From Jeotgalibacillus marinus (lineage in GTDB: Bacteria > Bacillota > Bacilli > Bacillales > Jeotgalibacillaceae), in the NCBI RefSeq assembly GCF_040801915.1, contig NZ_JBFMIA010000003.1:279619-343618 (forward strand): a stretch of 64,000 bases of DNA, given 5' to 3'. This document shows positions 7,960 to 17,582 of the stretch, in pieces (within the stretch, counting starts at the first letter, position 1; each line of letters begins with the position of its first letter). Under the pieces are notes generated by a model. That model saw only the letters and a list, made by a program, of their open reading frames with translations, searched no databases and was not told where the DNA came from. Made by a program: the position numbers and the translations under genes.

Positions 7960-8937
7960 TTAAAATTCAAGGACTTTCTTTGCAGTTGCAATAATATCCT
8001 TCACGTTTGGAAGCCATGCTGTTTCTGCTTGTGAGAATGGGAAGATAGTGTCAGCAGCTGCTACACGAAGAACAGGTGCTTCAAGGCTAAGAATGGCACG
8101 GTCGTTAATTTCTGCAACAACACTTGCTGCAATTCCTGCTTGTTTTTGTGCTTCTTGCACGACAATTGCACGGTTCGTTTTTTCAACCGATGCAATGATT
8201 GTTTCGATATCTAATGGCTGAATTGTACGAAGATCAATAACCTCTACTGAATGGCCATCTTTTTCAAGCGCTTCGGCTGCTTTAAGTGATTCATGCACCA
8301 TTGCTCCGTAAGTGATAATTGAAAGGTCTGTTCCTTCGCGTTTCACATCGGCTTTTCCTAATTCGATTGTGTACTCTTCTTCTGGAACATCTTCACGGAA
8401 AGAACGATATAGTTTCATGTGCTCAAGGAAAATGACAGGGTCGTTATCACGAATCGAAGCAATTAGTAGTCCTTTAGCATCTTTAGGTGTTGAAGGAATG
8501 ACAACTTTAAGTCCTGGTTGTTGAGCCATTAGCCCTTCTAAGCTATCTGCGTGAAGTTCAGGAGTGTGAACGCCTCCTCCAAATGGTGAGCGAATTGTGA
8601 TAGGGCTCGAGTACTTACCACCACTACGATAGCGCATACGTGCGATTTGACCGCTTACTGAGTCCATTACTTCAAAGACGAAACCAAAAAACTGAATTTC
8701 TGGAACTGGTCGATAGCCTTCAAGTGCAAGACCGATTGCAAGACCACCGATACCTGATTCTGCTAATGGCGTGTCAAAAACTCGATCTTCTCCGAATTCC
8801 TTTTGAAGACCCTCTGTTGCACGGAATACTCCGCCGTTTAAACCAACATCCTCACCGAAGACGAGTACGTTTTCGTCGTTCTTCATTTCCGTACGAAGAG
8901 CGTCCGTGATTGCTTGAATCATTGTCATTTGCGCCAT
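7960..8937 (-). CDS. pdhB: Pyruvate dehydrogenase E1 component, beta subunit
   Basis: A 325-residue beta subunit of the thiamine-diphosphate E1 heterotetramer. It shows the conserved GEDVG segment near residue 28, the PEIQFFGF and RYRSGG segments of the cofactor pocket, and the TIRSPFGGGVHTPELHADS loop. With PdhA it decarboxylates pyruvate and transfers the hydroxyethyl group to lipoyl-E2. Its ATG is 3 bases past the pdhA stop, so translation is probably coupled. An 89-base gap separates it from pdhC, in which B. subtilis has an internal pdhC promoter; I did not find clear hexamers here. Confidence 0.97.
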   Translation of the reverse strand: MAQMTMIQAITDALRTEMKNDENVLVFGEDVGLNGGVFRATEGLQKEFGEDRVFDTPLAESGIGGLAIGLALEGYRPVPEIQFFGFVFEVMDSVSGQIARMRYRSGGKYSSPITIRSPFGGGVHTPELHADSLEGLMAQQPGLKVVIPSTPKDAKGLLIASIRDNDPVIFLEHMKLYRSFREDVPEEEYTIELGKADVKREGTDLSIITYGAMVHESLKAAEALEKDGHSVEVIDLRTIQPLDIETIIASVEKTNRAIVVQEAQKQAGIAASVVAEINDRAILSLEAPVLRVAAADTIFPFSQAETAWLPNVKDIIATAKKVLEF

Positions 8938-8940
8938 GGC

Positions 8941-10053
8941 TTATTTCGACTCCTTTTCTTTGTAGATTTCATACTGCTCTTTCAAGTTGAAAGGCATTTC
9001 ATCGTACATGTTTTCCATTAAATCTGTAACTTTTTGTTTTGCTGTATCATCTGCAACTTTAATTGCAACTTTGATTTCTTCTTTTGCTTTTTCAATTACT
9101 TCGTTTTCTTTTTCTTCATTCCAAAGACCTTTGCCTTCTAGGAATTTTCGGAAACGTACGAGTGGATCTTTCTTTTCCCACTCAGTATCCATTTCATCAG
9201 TACGGTAACGGGTTGGATCATCACCAGCCATTGTATGTGGACCATAGCGGTAGCAAAGAGTTTCGATCAATGTTGGACCTTCTCCAATAATTGCGCGTTC
9301 ACGAGCATCTTTTGTTGCTGCGTAAACTGCTAGAGGATCCATGCCATCTACTAAAATTCCTGGGATACCAGCTGAAACGGCTTTTTGTGCAATTGTTTTA
9401 CCTGCTGTTTGCTTATCTCTAGGTGTTGAGATTGCGAATTGGTTGTTTTGCACAACAAAGATTGCAGGAGCTCCATAAGAACCCGCAAAGTTAATTCCTT
9501 CATAAAAATCACCTTGTGAAGAACCACCATCACCTGTATATGTAATGGCAACTGTTTTTTTTCCGCGCTTTTTAAGTCCAAGAGCGATACCGGCAGTTTG
9601 AACATATTGTGCACCGATAATGATTTGTGGTGGCAATACATTGACGCCTTCAGGTGATTTGTTTCCTAGATAATGACCACGTGAGAATAAGAATGCTTGA
9701 GATAACGGAAGACCATGCCAGATGATTTGCGGAACATCACGATAACCTGGTACAACCCAATCTTCTTGTTCAAGTGCAAAGTGGGAAGCAATTTGAGAAG
9801 CCTCTTGTCCAGCCGTTGGTGCATAAAACCCAAGACGACCTTGGCGGTTTAGTGAAATCGAACGCTGATCAAGGATGCGTGTGTATACCATGCGATGCAT
9901 CAATTCTTGAAGGTCCTCATCACTGATTTCCGGCATTGCCTCTTCATTTACGATTTTTCCTTCTTCATCTAAAATTTGAAACATTTCAAACTGATCTTCA
10001 ATTGTTTGAAGCGTTTTTACAGCGTCAAACGGAGCTTTCTTTTTTGAAGCCAT
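8941..10053 (-). CDS. pdhA: Pyruvate dehydrogenase E1 component, alpha subunit
   Basis: A 370-residue alpha subunit. The thiamine-diphosphate motif starts at about residue 173 with GDGGSSQGDFYEGINFAG and ends with VQNNQ. The phosphorylation-loop-like region near YRYGPHTMAGDDPTRYR is also present. It starts the pdhABCD operon with an ATG behind AGGTGGAG. Both strands of evidence, motif and gene order, are unambiguous. Upstream lies a gene-free 400 bases with a consensus TATAAT. Confidence 0.97.
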   Translation of the reverse strand: MASKKKAPFDAVKTLQTIEDQFEMFQILDEEGKIVNEEAMPEISDEDLQELMHRMVYTRILDQRSISLNRQGRLGFYAPTAGQEASQIASHFALEQEDWVVPGYRDVPQIIWHGLPLSQAFLFSRGHYLGNKSPEGVNVLPPQIIIGAQYVQTAGIALGLKKRGKKTVAITYTGDGGSSQGDFYEGINFAGSYGAPAIFVVQNNQFAISTPRDKQTAGKTIAQKAVSAGIPGILVDGMDPLAVYAATKDARERAIIGEGPTLIETLCYRYGPHTMAGDDPTRYRTDEMDTEWEKKDPLVRFRKFLEGKGLWNEEKENEVIEKAKEEIKVAIKVADDTAKQKVTDLMENMYDEMPFNLKEQYEIYKEKESK

Positions 10054-10456
10054 TTACTCCACCTATCCTTTCATTATCAAATTTTTAAAGAGTTGCACTG
10101 CTTTCAGCAAACTCCATTATATAAAACAAGACATACTTTCTATTTTTCCACAAAACCTAAGTGAAAAAACCTAAAGTTCGTAATTTTTTCGGCTGTATTA
10201 GTCGTTCTATTAATGAAAACTAATACAATCCAACTTTCCGTGATTAAGTTTACAATATGAAAACGCATCACGTCAATAGGTACGTACTTCAATGGAAGTC
10301 TTTTTGATTCATGTGGTTAATTAGGTCGTTTCTCATCTAATCTGTACTATAAAAATCGCACAAACTGTATTACATTTTAACATTCTACAAAAAACTGTTA
10401 TACGGCTGTTTTTAATGTGGAATTTTCTGGGGCAACAAAAAAAGAGCAGGTTATCC
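10054..10456 (-). promoter_or_regulatory. Gene-free region upstream of pdhA, with probable promoter
   Basis: The minus strand carries a perfect TATAAT at 10116-10121, about 63 bases before the pdhA ATG, with no good -35 match 16-18 bases upstream. The remainder is AT-rich. A weak hairpin with one mismatch (AAGAGCAGG...CCCTACTCTT, about 10440-10463) next to the ykyA stop probably ends ykyA transcription. I see no other gene or structured element here. Confidence 0.5.
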
Positions 10457-11107
10457 CTACTCTTCTTCATCTCTTCCAGACATTTCGTAAAAATCACTCT
10501 TCAGCTGGTTATACTGGTCTGTAATAAGGTTAAATTCATCATTTAGTTCAAGAGTTGTATCGTATTGCGTGTTTACTTTCTCAACTTGCTCTTTCAAATC
10601 TTCAAAAACAAGTTCTTCATCTTTTAACATGGTATACAATTCACGATCCAAATCGATTGCTTCTTCATATTTTACAATAAGTTCATTATGCGAGTCATAT
10701 CGCTGATACATCACCTCAATCATTTCTTCCACATGAGAACGTAAGGTGGCATCTTCAATATCCCCAACATATTCATTGATTTTTTCAAATTCTTTCTTTG
10801 CCTCTTTAATTGATTCGGCTTCTATAACAATCTGCTCTTCACGTTGTTTTAGATTTTCAAGTGCTTCTTCAGCCAATACTTCGATTTCATCGAACTCTTC
10901 TATGCTTAATGCCATAATGTTATCAAAAAGTTCTTTTTCATCTTGCTCTAGTGTTTTAATTGGTTCTTGTGAATCAACAAAGCCTTGTTCTTTTTCCACG
11001 ATTGCATCCAACACTTCACTAATTTCTTCTTCTGGTGATGGGCCAAAGACACATCCCGTCAAAAAGAGAGATAAGATAAATGATACAGTTAAAATATAGA
11101 TCTTCAA
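10457..11107 (-). CDS. ykyA: YkyA-type lipoprotein (putative cell-wall binding)
   Basis: A 216-residue lipoprotein with a type II signal peptide (KIYILTVSFILSLFLTGC, lipobox LTGC). After it comes a long, acidic, coiled-coil-like region rich in Glu and Lys. This matches the YkyA family, encoded next to pdhA in Bacillus. Start is TTG at 11105-11107 behind AGGAGGTG at 8 nt; the in-frame ATG at 11137 would translate through that site and place ten odd residues before the signal peptide. The protein is probably anchored at the outer membrane face. Its role is unknown; one report family name suggests an effect on bacilysin or cell-wall stress, which I cannot test. Confidence 0.85.
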   Translation of the reverse strand: MKIYILTVSFILSLFLTGCVFGPSPEEEISEVLDAIVEKEQGFVDSQEPIKTLEQDEKELFDNIMALSIEEFDEIEVLAEEALENLKQREEQIVIEAESIKEAKKEFEKINEYVGDIEDATLRSHVEEMIEVMYQRYDSHNELIVKYEEAIDLDRELYTMLKDEELVFEDLKEQVEKVNTQYDTTLELNDEFNLITDQYNQLKSDFYEMSGRDEEE

Positions 11108-11339
11108 AATTAATGCACCTCCTTGAGATGTTGACATTTTATAATATATCGATGATTAATTCATTAAGCAATGAATTTTACTAAATGCCATTTCTTTTAC
11201 TCATTTGCATGTCAATTATTTAATCTCTAATACAAATTTTGATATGATAAGACTAATCACACTAATAATTCAATGGTATAATCGAGCTTTGCTTTCACGA
11301 GCTCAGATGAATAAGAAATTTTTTCAGGAGGACTAGACT

Positions 11340-11891
11340 ATGATTACAATGAAAGATATTATTCGGGACGGACATCCAACATTGCGAGAAGTGGCTCAAG
11401 AAGTTGTTATGCCGGTATCTGATGAAGATAAAAAAACACTAAATAGTTTATTGGAATACATTAAAATGAGCCAAGATCCTGAAATGGCAGAAAAATATGC
11501 ACTTCGCCCAGGTATCGGACTTGCAGCACCCCAAATTAACATATCAAAACGGATGTTTGCTATTCATCTAGAAGATGATAACCGTCAACATAGTTATGCT
11601 TTATTTAACCCAAAAATCGTCAGCCACTCTATTGAAAAAACTTACTTAACTTCTGGAGAAGGGTGCCTATCTGTTGATGAAAATATTCCGGGGTATGTTC
11701 CTCGCTATGCAAGAATCACGCTAAAAGCAATGGACCAAGATGGCAATAATGTCAAGCTGCGTTTACGAGGACTAGCTGCGATTGCTGTTCAACATGAATT
11801 AGACCATTTAAATGGTATTATGTTTTATGACCATATTAATCAAAAAAATCCTTACCATGAACCTGAAAATGCAAAAGCTATAGAACGATAG
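11340..11891 (+). CDS. def: Peptide deformylase
   Basis: A 183-residue metalloenzyme that removes the formyl group from nascent proteins. All three active-site motifs are present: GIGLAAPQ (58-65), EGCLS (107-111, Cys metal ligand) and QHELDH (151-156, two His ligands and catalytic Glu). The insert between motifs and the extra N-terminus mark it as a Gram-positive type II enzyme, equivalent to B. subtilis defB/ykrB. Start ATG follows CAGGAGGA. It is divergent from ykyA and is followed by a terminator-like hairpin. Confidence 0.96.
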   Translation: MITMKDIIRDGHPTLREVAQEVVMPVSDEDKKTLNSLLEYIKMSQDPEMAEKYALRPGIGLAAPQINISKRMFAIHLEDDNRQHSYALFNPKIVSHSIEKTYLTSGEGCLSVDENIPGYVPRYARITLKAMDQDGNNVKLRLRGLAAIAVQHELDHLNGIMFYDHINQKNPYHEPENAKAIER

Positions 11892-12280
11892 CATAAAGTT
11901 CAATCCGCTGTCTGTGCGTGCCATTTACCGTTTAAATTCTTTATTGCTAAAACGGTGGAAGCCTCTTGTCAAGAAGCTGATCTTTACAGAATGAATCATA
12001 GGCGGTATTATAATAAGTAAGGAATGACCCGCAATATTGAAGAGGCTAAAAGAAGCTTGCATGACAGTGGAGAGATATGTTATGAAAAAAACGATCGTCT
12101 AAGCTCTGTAAGCCCTTCGTCTCAGGAGGGCTGTTCTTTTTGTTTCAGGACTAGGTTATAAAATGTAGTGAAATAGTACATAACTTTTAGTTATATAGAA
12201 GCTATACCTAACAAATACGAGCGAGTAGTCATTACTCAGCTTAGTTTAAAAGCGCTAAACATATTGAAGGAGAGATCGGA
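11892..12280 (+). other. Gene-free region between def and rpoY
   Basis: It contains a terminator at 12111-12132 (AGCCCT...AGGGCT, followed by GTTCTTTTTGTTT). Upstream of it, 11900-12090 shows stop-interrupted stretches that could be old coding DNA but match nothing I know. The 140 bases before rpoY should hold its promoter; no strong hexamers stand out. Confidence 0.45.
12111..12138 (+). terminator. Terminator-like hairpin downstream of def
   Basis: A 6-bp GC-rich stem AGCCCT/AGGGCT, extended by a wobble and a C-G pair, with a T tract (CTTTTTG) straight after. It lies about 220 bases after the def stop. Confidence 0.6.
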
Positions 12281-12490
12281 ATGATTTTTAAAGTGTATTA
12301 TCAAGAGAGTGCAACGGAAGTACCAGTCAGAGAAAAAACAAAAACCATCTATCTTGAAGCAGAGTCAGAGAAAGATGTTCGCTTAAAGCTTAGCCATCGC
12401 AATTACAACATCGAACTTGTACAAAAATTAGAGGGCAAATATCTAGAGTATGAGCAAAACCATGCAAACTACCAATTGGAGCAAGTATAA
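12281..12490 (+). CDS. rpoY: RNA polymerase epsilon subunit
   Basis: A 69-residue protein of the YkzG/RpoY family (DUF1447). It begins MIFKVYYQESATEVPVREKT and contains the EAESEKDVRLKL core and an ...YNIELVQ segment. Epsilon is a small accessory subunit of Firmicute RNA polymerase that resembles phage Gp2-like folds. The ATG follows AAGGAGAG. It lies 3 bases upstream of rnjA, the same two-gene operon as in B. subtilis. Confidence 0.94.
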   Translation: MIFKVYYQESATEVPVREKTKTIYLEAESEKDVRLKLSHRNYNIELVQKLEGKYLEYEQNHANYQLEQV

Positions 12491-12493
12491 TCA

Positions 12494-14161
12494 ATGAAAT
12501 TCGTTAAAAACGACCAAACTGCTGTGTTTGCCCTCGGCGGAATGGGTGAGATTGGAAAAAACACGTATGGTGTTCAATTCCAAGATGAAATTATTTTAAT
12601 TGATGCTGGAATTAAGTTTCCTGAAGATGAACTTCTAGGAATCGATTACGTAATTCCTGACTACACATATTTAGAAAAAAATGCTGACAAGATTAAAGGG
12701 CTTTTCATCACACACGGTCACGAAGATCATATCGGTGGAATTCCTTACTTGTTACGACAAGTAAACATGCCTATATATGGCGGAAAACTTGCACTTGGTT
12801 TGCTTAAAAACAAGCTTGAAGAGCACGGTCTTCTTCGTAACGCGAAGCTTCATGTGATAGGAGAAGATGATGTTATCAAATTCCGAAAAACAGCAGTCAG
12901 CTTTTTCAGAACAACCCATAGTATCCCTGATTCCTATGGGGTTGTGGTAAAAACACCACCAGGTAACATCGTCCACACAGGAGATTTTAAGTTTGATTTC
13001 ACACCGGTTGGTGAGCCTGCTAACTTAATGAAAATGGCTGAAATCGGAAAAGAAGGCGTCTTAGCTCTACTTTCTGATAGCACAAACAGTGAAGTACCAA
13101 ACTTCACCATGTCTGAGCGAAAAGTCGGTGAAAGCATTGATGACATTTTCCGTAAAGTAAATGGAAGAATTATTTTTGCTACGTTTGCTTCAAATATTTA
13201 TCGCTTGCAACAAGTAACGGAAGCCGCAGTTAAACACGGACGTAAAGTTGCTGTGTTTGGGCGAAGCATGGAATCAGCGATCTCAATTGGACATGACTTA
13301 GGCTACATTAGTGCGCCTAAGGATACTTTTATTGATGCACACACGCTGAATCGATTGCCCGCAGATAAAGTTGTTATTTTATGTACGGGTAGCCAAGGTG
13401 AGCCCATGGCAGCATTATCACGTATCGCAAATAGTACGCATAGACAAATTCAAATTATTCCTGGCGATACAGTTGTCTTCTCATCTTCACCAATTCCAGG
13501 AAACACAATAAGTGTTAACCGCACAATCAACCTTTTATATCGCGCTGGAGCGGACGTAATCCACGGCCCACTTAGCAATATTCATACATCTGGACACGGA
13601 TCACAAGAAGAACAAAAGCTGATGCTACGTCTTATACAGCCTAAATTCTTTGTGCCAATTCACGGTGAATACAGAATGCAAAAAATGCATGCAAGACTTG
13701 CAATCGATTGTGATGTACCAGAAGAAAATTGTTTCGTCATGGATAATGGTGAGGTCCTTTCTCTAAGCAGTAATAGCGCGAGCGTTGCTGGAAAAATCCC
13801 TTCAGGTTCTGTTTACATTGATGGCAGTGGCATTGGTGATATAGGAAATATTGTCCTTCGCGATCGCCGTATGCTTTCTGAAGAAGGTCTGGTTGTAGTC
13901 GTTGTTAGTATCAATATGAAAGATTATCGTGTTGCTTCTGGTCCTGATTTGATTTCTCGTGGCTTTGTTTACATGAGAGAATCCGGCGAGTTGATTCATC
14001 AAGCTCAATCACTTGTCCATAAACATTTAAACAAAGTGCTAACACGTAAGACAAGCCAATGGTCAGAAATTAAAAATGAAATTACAGATACACTTGAACC
14101 TTTCTTATATGAAAAAACAAAACGTCGTCCAATGATCCTACCGATTATCATGGAAGTGTGA
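12494..14161 (+). CDS. rnjA: Ribonuclease J1
   Basis: A 555-residue metallo-beta-lactamase/beta-CASP nuclease. The metal-binding HGHEDH motif is at 74-79. Further ligands are HTGDFKFD near 158 and a C-terminal GHGSQEE in the beta-CASP region. It has 5'-3' exonuclease and endonuclease activity in mRNA decay and 16S maturation. Length and position after rpoY match B. subtilis RNase J1 (ykqC), not J2. It is followed by an excellent terminator. Confidence 0.96.
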   Translation: MKFVKNDQTAVFALGGMGEIGKNTYGVQFQDEIILIDAGIKFPEDELLGIDYVIPDYTYLEKNADKIKGLFITHGHEDHIGGIPYLLRQVNMPIYGGKLALGLLKNKLEEHGLLRNAKLHVIGEDDVIKFRKTAVSFFRTTHSIPDSYGVVVKTPPGNIVHTGDFKFDFTPVGEPANLMKMAEIGKEGVLALLSDSTNSEVPNFTMSERKVGESIDDIFRKVNGRIIFATFASNIYRLQQVTEAAVKHGRKVAVFGRSMESAISIGHDLGYISAPKDTFIDAHTLNRLPADKVVILCTGSQGEPMAALSRIANSTHRQIQIIPGDTVVFSSSPIPGNTISVNRTINLLYRAGADVIHGPLSNIHTSGHGSQEEQKLMLRLIQPKFFVPIHGEYRMQKMHARLAIDCDVPEENCFVMDNGEVLSLSSNSASVAGKIPSGSVYIDGSGIGDIGNIVLRDRRMLSEEGLVVVVVSINMKDYRVASGPDLISRGFVYMRESGELIHQAQSLVHKHLNKVLTRKTSQWSEIKNEITDTLEPFLYEKTKRRPMILPIIMEV

Positions 14162-14211
14162 CCACAACAAAAAAACCCGACCTCTAATGAGGTCGGGATT
14201 TTTTGTTGTGG
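14162..14211. terminator. Strong terminator downstream of rnjA
   Basis: Two 22-nt arms (21 of 22 paired) with a 6-nt loop, including the GC core CCCGACCT/AGGTCGGG and a T6 run. It starts one base after the rnjA stop. Confidence 0.93.
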
Positions 14212-14329
14212 ATTTGATAAGTGCTGACATAGCTTCATTGGTACCACTCAGTCTCTTCCTATGTCGGGAAGAATGACATCTTTAGACATCGCCTTATGCT
14301 TGTAGAGGCTGAGCGAATCATTTACGTCA

Positions 14330-14995
14330 TTATGAACTTTGCATTACTCTTTTTTCAAATCTGTTAATATCTGTATCCGCACCGATAACGATCAAAACAT
14401 CGCCTTCTTGAATTTCGTCTGTTGCTTGAGGCGATACAATGATATCATCTTGGCGTTTTATCGCAACGATATTGATACCGTATTGTGCACGAATGTCTAA
14501 ACCAATGATGGTGTTCCCAATTAAAAGGTCATTCGCTACAATTTCAACAATAGAATGCTCATCAGAAAGCTCTAAGTAATCTAATACATTGTTAGACACA
14601 ATATTGTGTGCAATTCGCTTCCCCATGTCTCTCTCTGGATGAACGACTTTATCTGCACCAATTCTTCTTAACACTTTTTCGTGATAATCATTTTGCGCTT
14701 TTACAGTGATTTTTTTTACGCCGATCTCTTTTAGCATTAGCGTCGTAAGGATACTTGCTTGAATGTCATCTCCAATTGCAACAATTACATGGTCAAAATT
14801 ACGAATACCTAGACTTCTCAGTACTGATTCATCTGTTGAATCTGCCATAACCGCATGTGTTGCGATATTAGCAAATTCATCAATTTTGTCTTCAAATTTA
14901 TCAATGGCCATTACTTCCATGCCTTGTTCGATTAACTCACGTACAATACTTCCGCCAAAACGCCCCAGCCCAACAACAACAAACTCCTTTTTCAC
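14330..14995 (-). CDS. ktrC: K+ uptake regulatory RCK subunit (KtrC type)
   Basis: A 221-residue cytosolic protein with a TrkA-N (RCK) domain. The nucleotide-binding loop GLGRFGGS is near residue 9, and the acidic residue at the end of beta-2 is in MAIDK. A C-terminal TrkA-C domain follows from about 140. Such subunits gate KtrB/KtrD ion channels and bind ATP and c-di-AMP. The position next to rnjA matches B. subtilis ktrC (ykqB). Start is GTG behind a GGGGGA site. No channel subunit gene is adjacent, as also holds for KtrC/KtrD of B. subtilis. Confidence 0.9.
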   Translation of the reverse strand: MKKEFVVVGLGRFGGSIVRELIEQGMEVMAIDKFEDKIDEFANIATHAVMADSTDESVLRSLGIRNFDHVIVAIGDDIQASILTTLMLKEIGVKKITVKAQNDYHEKVLRRIGADKVVHPERDMGKRIAHNIVSNNVLDYLELSDEHSIVEIVANDLLIGNTIIGLDIRAQYGINIVAIKRQDDIIVSPQATDEIQEGDVLIVIGADTDINRFEKRVMQSS

Positions 14996-15063
14996 AATAA
15001 TTCCCCCAGATCCATCTTCTTAATAAATCTTATTTTACCATACTCTTTTCATTTAAAAGGCGA

Positions 15064-16077
15064 TTATTTTTTCCCTTTAATATAATCTGCGTCAAATAAA
15101 AACAGTCGCATAAGCAGGTAGAGTGATGGGATTAACAACAGTAAACCAGCAATAAAGACCACAACAAGTGCTGTACCCATTGTTTCATTTACAACACTGC
15201 CTTCAATCGTGATGTATGGATATAAAATATACGGCAAATGAGATGCTCCGTAGCCGAAAAATGCAAAGAAGAATTGGAGCATTACCATGATAAATCCGAT
15301 TCCAAACATTTTCTTTTGATAAACAAGGAATGTGGCAATCATAAAGAATACTAATGATAAGCCAAACATCCACCAAATGTCGATAGCATTTTGGAAGTGT
15401 TCTGGATTGTGTTCACGAAGAGCTACGAATACCATTAAGCTAGCGACAATCGTCGGTGCACTCCAAAGTAATGAGAATTTCCGCATGATTCCTCTAGACT
15501 CCATATCCTCTGCTCGATCTGCATAGTACGTAAGAAAACTAGCACTAATGTATAACACAGAGACAATCGCAAGCACAACTACACTCCATGAATAAGGACT
15601 AGTAAATAACTCTTTTGCTAAAAATACGACATTATTATCAGATACATCCAAAAATCCACCCTCAGAAATCGTCAGTGCAGTTGACAGTGCTGCTGGAATT
15701 AGCAACCCCGTTGCACCATACAAAAATAAGAAAAATGTACTGTTTTTCGATCCGTAGTTACCAAATGCATAAAAGGCACCTCGGATTGCTAGCAAAATAA
15801 TCCCCACGCTTCCTGGTATTAGTAACGCTGTCCCAAAGTAGTATGCCGTATCTGGAAAAAATCCAATAAGGCCAACAAAGAAAAAGACAAAAAAGACATT
15901 TGTTACTTCCCAAACAGGCGATAAGTACCTGTTAATCAATTGACTCATTATATGTTCTTGTTTTGAAACCCTCGCATAATAAGCAAAAAAACCAGCACCA
16001 AAATCAATCGAAGCGACAATTAAGTAACCGTATAAAAAGATCCATAGTACCGTTATACCAATTAACTCTAAGCTCAC
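15064..16077 (-). CDS. cydB: Cytochrome bd-type quinol oxidase subunit II
   Basis: A 337-residue polytopic membrane protein with eight to nine hydrophobic segments and the CydB N-terminus (LWIFLYGYLIVASIDFGAGFF). It stabilises the haem pair of subunit I in a terminal oxidase that reduces O2 with quinol. Start is GTG preceded by GGAGGGAG. It lies 70 bases after cydA, with a hairpin in the gap. The length fits the short Bacillus CydB/YthB forms. Confidence 0.92.
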   Translation of the reverse strand: MSLELIGITVLWIFLYGYLIVASIDFGAGFFAYYARVSKQEHIMSQLINRYLSPVWEVTNVFFVFFFVGLIGFFPDTAYYFGTALLIPGSVGIILLAIRGAFYAFGNYGSKNSTFFLFLYGATGLLIPAALSTALTISEGGFLDVSDNNVVFLAKELFTSPYSWSVVVLAIVSVLYISASFLTYYADRAEDMESRGIMRKFSLLWSAPTIVASLMVFVALREHNPEHFQNAIDIWWMFGLSLVFFMIATFLVYQKKMFGIGFIMVMLQFFFAFFGYGASHLPYILYPYITIEGSVVNETMGTALVVVFIAGLLLLIPSLYLLMRLFLFDADYIKGKK

Positions 16078-16103
16078 GATCTTCTACTCCCTCCTACTAG
16101 ATA

Positions 16104-16131
16104 AAGGGGGAGAAAACGACCTCTCCCCCTT
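16104..16131 (-). other. Intercistronic hairpin between cydA and cydB
   Basis: A perfect 10-bp GC-rich stem (AAGGGGGAGA/TCTCCCCCTT) with an 8-nt loop in the 70-base cydA-cydB gap. On the minus strand it is followed only by TTATC, a poor U tract. It may attenuate cydB or stabilise the upstream RNA segment, and it ends just before the cydB Shine-Dalgarno. Confidence 0.55.
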
Positions 16132-16147
16132 CTAATTTATCGATGAT

Positions 16148-17476
16148 TCACTTCGGAAAACGTCTTTCAAGTTCTGCTTCTGGAGGTTTGTTTTTAAACA
16201 TTTTTATCAACACTGTTACACAGAAAGTTCCTAGAACTCCATAGAGCAATAAGAACATTGCAAGAGCGATTCCAACATCACCTGAAGTCGTTGATGCCTG
16301 ATCCACCGTCATTAACCCTCTTAAAATCCACGGCTGACGACCAACTTCTGCAAAGATCCAACCAAATTCAATCGCAAGCATAGCCAATGGTCCACTTGCT
16401 ACAATCCCCCATAAAAGAGGCTTATTCCACTCATTAAATCGTTTCATAAATATAAATACGATGAATATCCCCGCAATAAAGAGCGAATACATTCCGATTA
16501 TAACCATTAAATCAAACATATAATGGATCCACAATGGAGGCTGCTCATCCTCTGGAAATTCATTTAAACCAATTACTTCCGTATCAAATGAGTTGCCTGC
16601 TAGAAAACTAAGAACCCCCGGTAATCGAATTTCATTACTTACCTCTCCATCTTCGTTTATGGTACCGAAAATGATCAAGTCAGCATTTTGTTCCGTCTCA
16701 AAGTGCCATTCAGCTGCTGCTAACTTTTCTGGTTGATAATCAGCTAAGAATTTTGCTGATAGATCACCAGCAAATGCAGTTCCCGCAGCGAATATGAAAC
16801 CAGCTACCATGGTTAAACGTAATGCTTTTTTATGATAATCCGTTCCTTTTTTACGTAAAATAATAAACGCAGTAATCGCTGCCAAGATGAATGCTGATGT
16901 CATATAACTCGACATAACAACATGAAAAACTTTCGATGGGGTGGCTGGATTAAACATAGCTGCAATCGGGTCAATATTTACGGTTTTTCCATCTACAATC
17001 TCAAACCCTTGTGGTTGATTCATAAAGGCATTCACTGTAGTAATAAAAAATGCTGATAACGTGGATCCTATCATAATGGGAATCGTCAACAGCCAATGAA
17101 GCCAGCGGTTCTTAAAGCGATCCCACGTATATAAATAAATACCTAAGAAAATAGCTTCAAAAAAGAATGCGAATGTTTCCATAAAAAGTGGCAGAGCGAT
17201 AACTTGGCCTGCAACTTGCATAAAGCTCGGCCAAAGTAGTGCCAGTTGAAGTCCAATCGCGGTACCCGTAACAACACCTACTGCTACCGTAATTGTATAT
17301 CCACGCGCCCACCGTCTTGCAAGCAATAAATAGTGAGAGTCATTTCGTTTAATCCCTAAAAATTCCGCAATGGCAATCATTATAGGTACTCCAACACCCA
17401 ATGTTGCAAATATAACGTGGAAAATTAAAGTACTTGCAGTCAATAATTGACTTAGCATAACGCTATCCAATTCCAA
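16148..17476 (-). CDS. cydA: Cytochrome bd-type quinol oxidase subunit I
   Basis: A 442-residue haem-carrying subunit with about nine transmembrane helices. The haem-ligand His is in FHVIFA near residue 20, a second region is in HVVMSSYMTSA near 185, and the signature GRQPWILRGLMT lies near 385. The Q-loop is short, as in S-type bd oxidases of Bacillus. It is predicted to work at low oxygen. A perfect Rex-type operator lies about 110-130 bases upstream. No cydCD assembly exporter is adjacent; the ABC pair upstream is a different family and has its own terminator. Confidence 0.94.
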   Translation of the reverse strand: MELDSVMLSQLLTASTLIFHVIFATLGVGVPIMIAIAEFLGIKRNDSHYLLLARRWARGYTITVAVGVVTGTAIGLQLALLWPSFMQVAGQVIALPLFMETFAFFFEAIFLGIYLYTWDRFKNRWLHWLLTIPIMIGSTLSAFFITTVNAFMNQPQGFEIVDGKTVNIDPIAAMFNPATPSKVFHVVMSSYMTSAFILAAITAFIILRKKGTDYHKKALRLTMVAGFIFAAGTAFAGDLSAKFLADYQPEKLAAAEWHFETEQNADLIIFGTINEDGEVSNEIRLPGVLSFLAGNSFDTEVIGLNEFPEDEQPPLWIHYMFDLMVIIGMYSLFIAGIFIVFIFMKRFNEWNKPLLWGIVASGPLAMLAIEFGWIFAEVGRQPWILRGLMTVDQASTTSGDVGIALAMFLLLYGVLGTFCVTVLIKMFKNKPPEAELERRFPK

Positions 17477-17582
17477 TTATTTCGCCTCCTAAACACTTCG
17501 TCTTTCTGTTAGTTTTACTATACCACTTCAGTTTTACTAGTATAAAATATTAAGGTGCGTTGTGAAGTATTTAAAATGAACA

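Noticed and set aside
14212..14329. Possible c-di-AMP riboswitch near ktrC
   Set aside because: The stretch is downstream of ktrC, not upstream, and lacks the conserved elements of the ydaO class.
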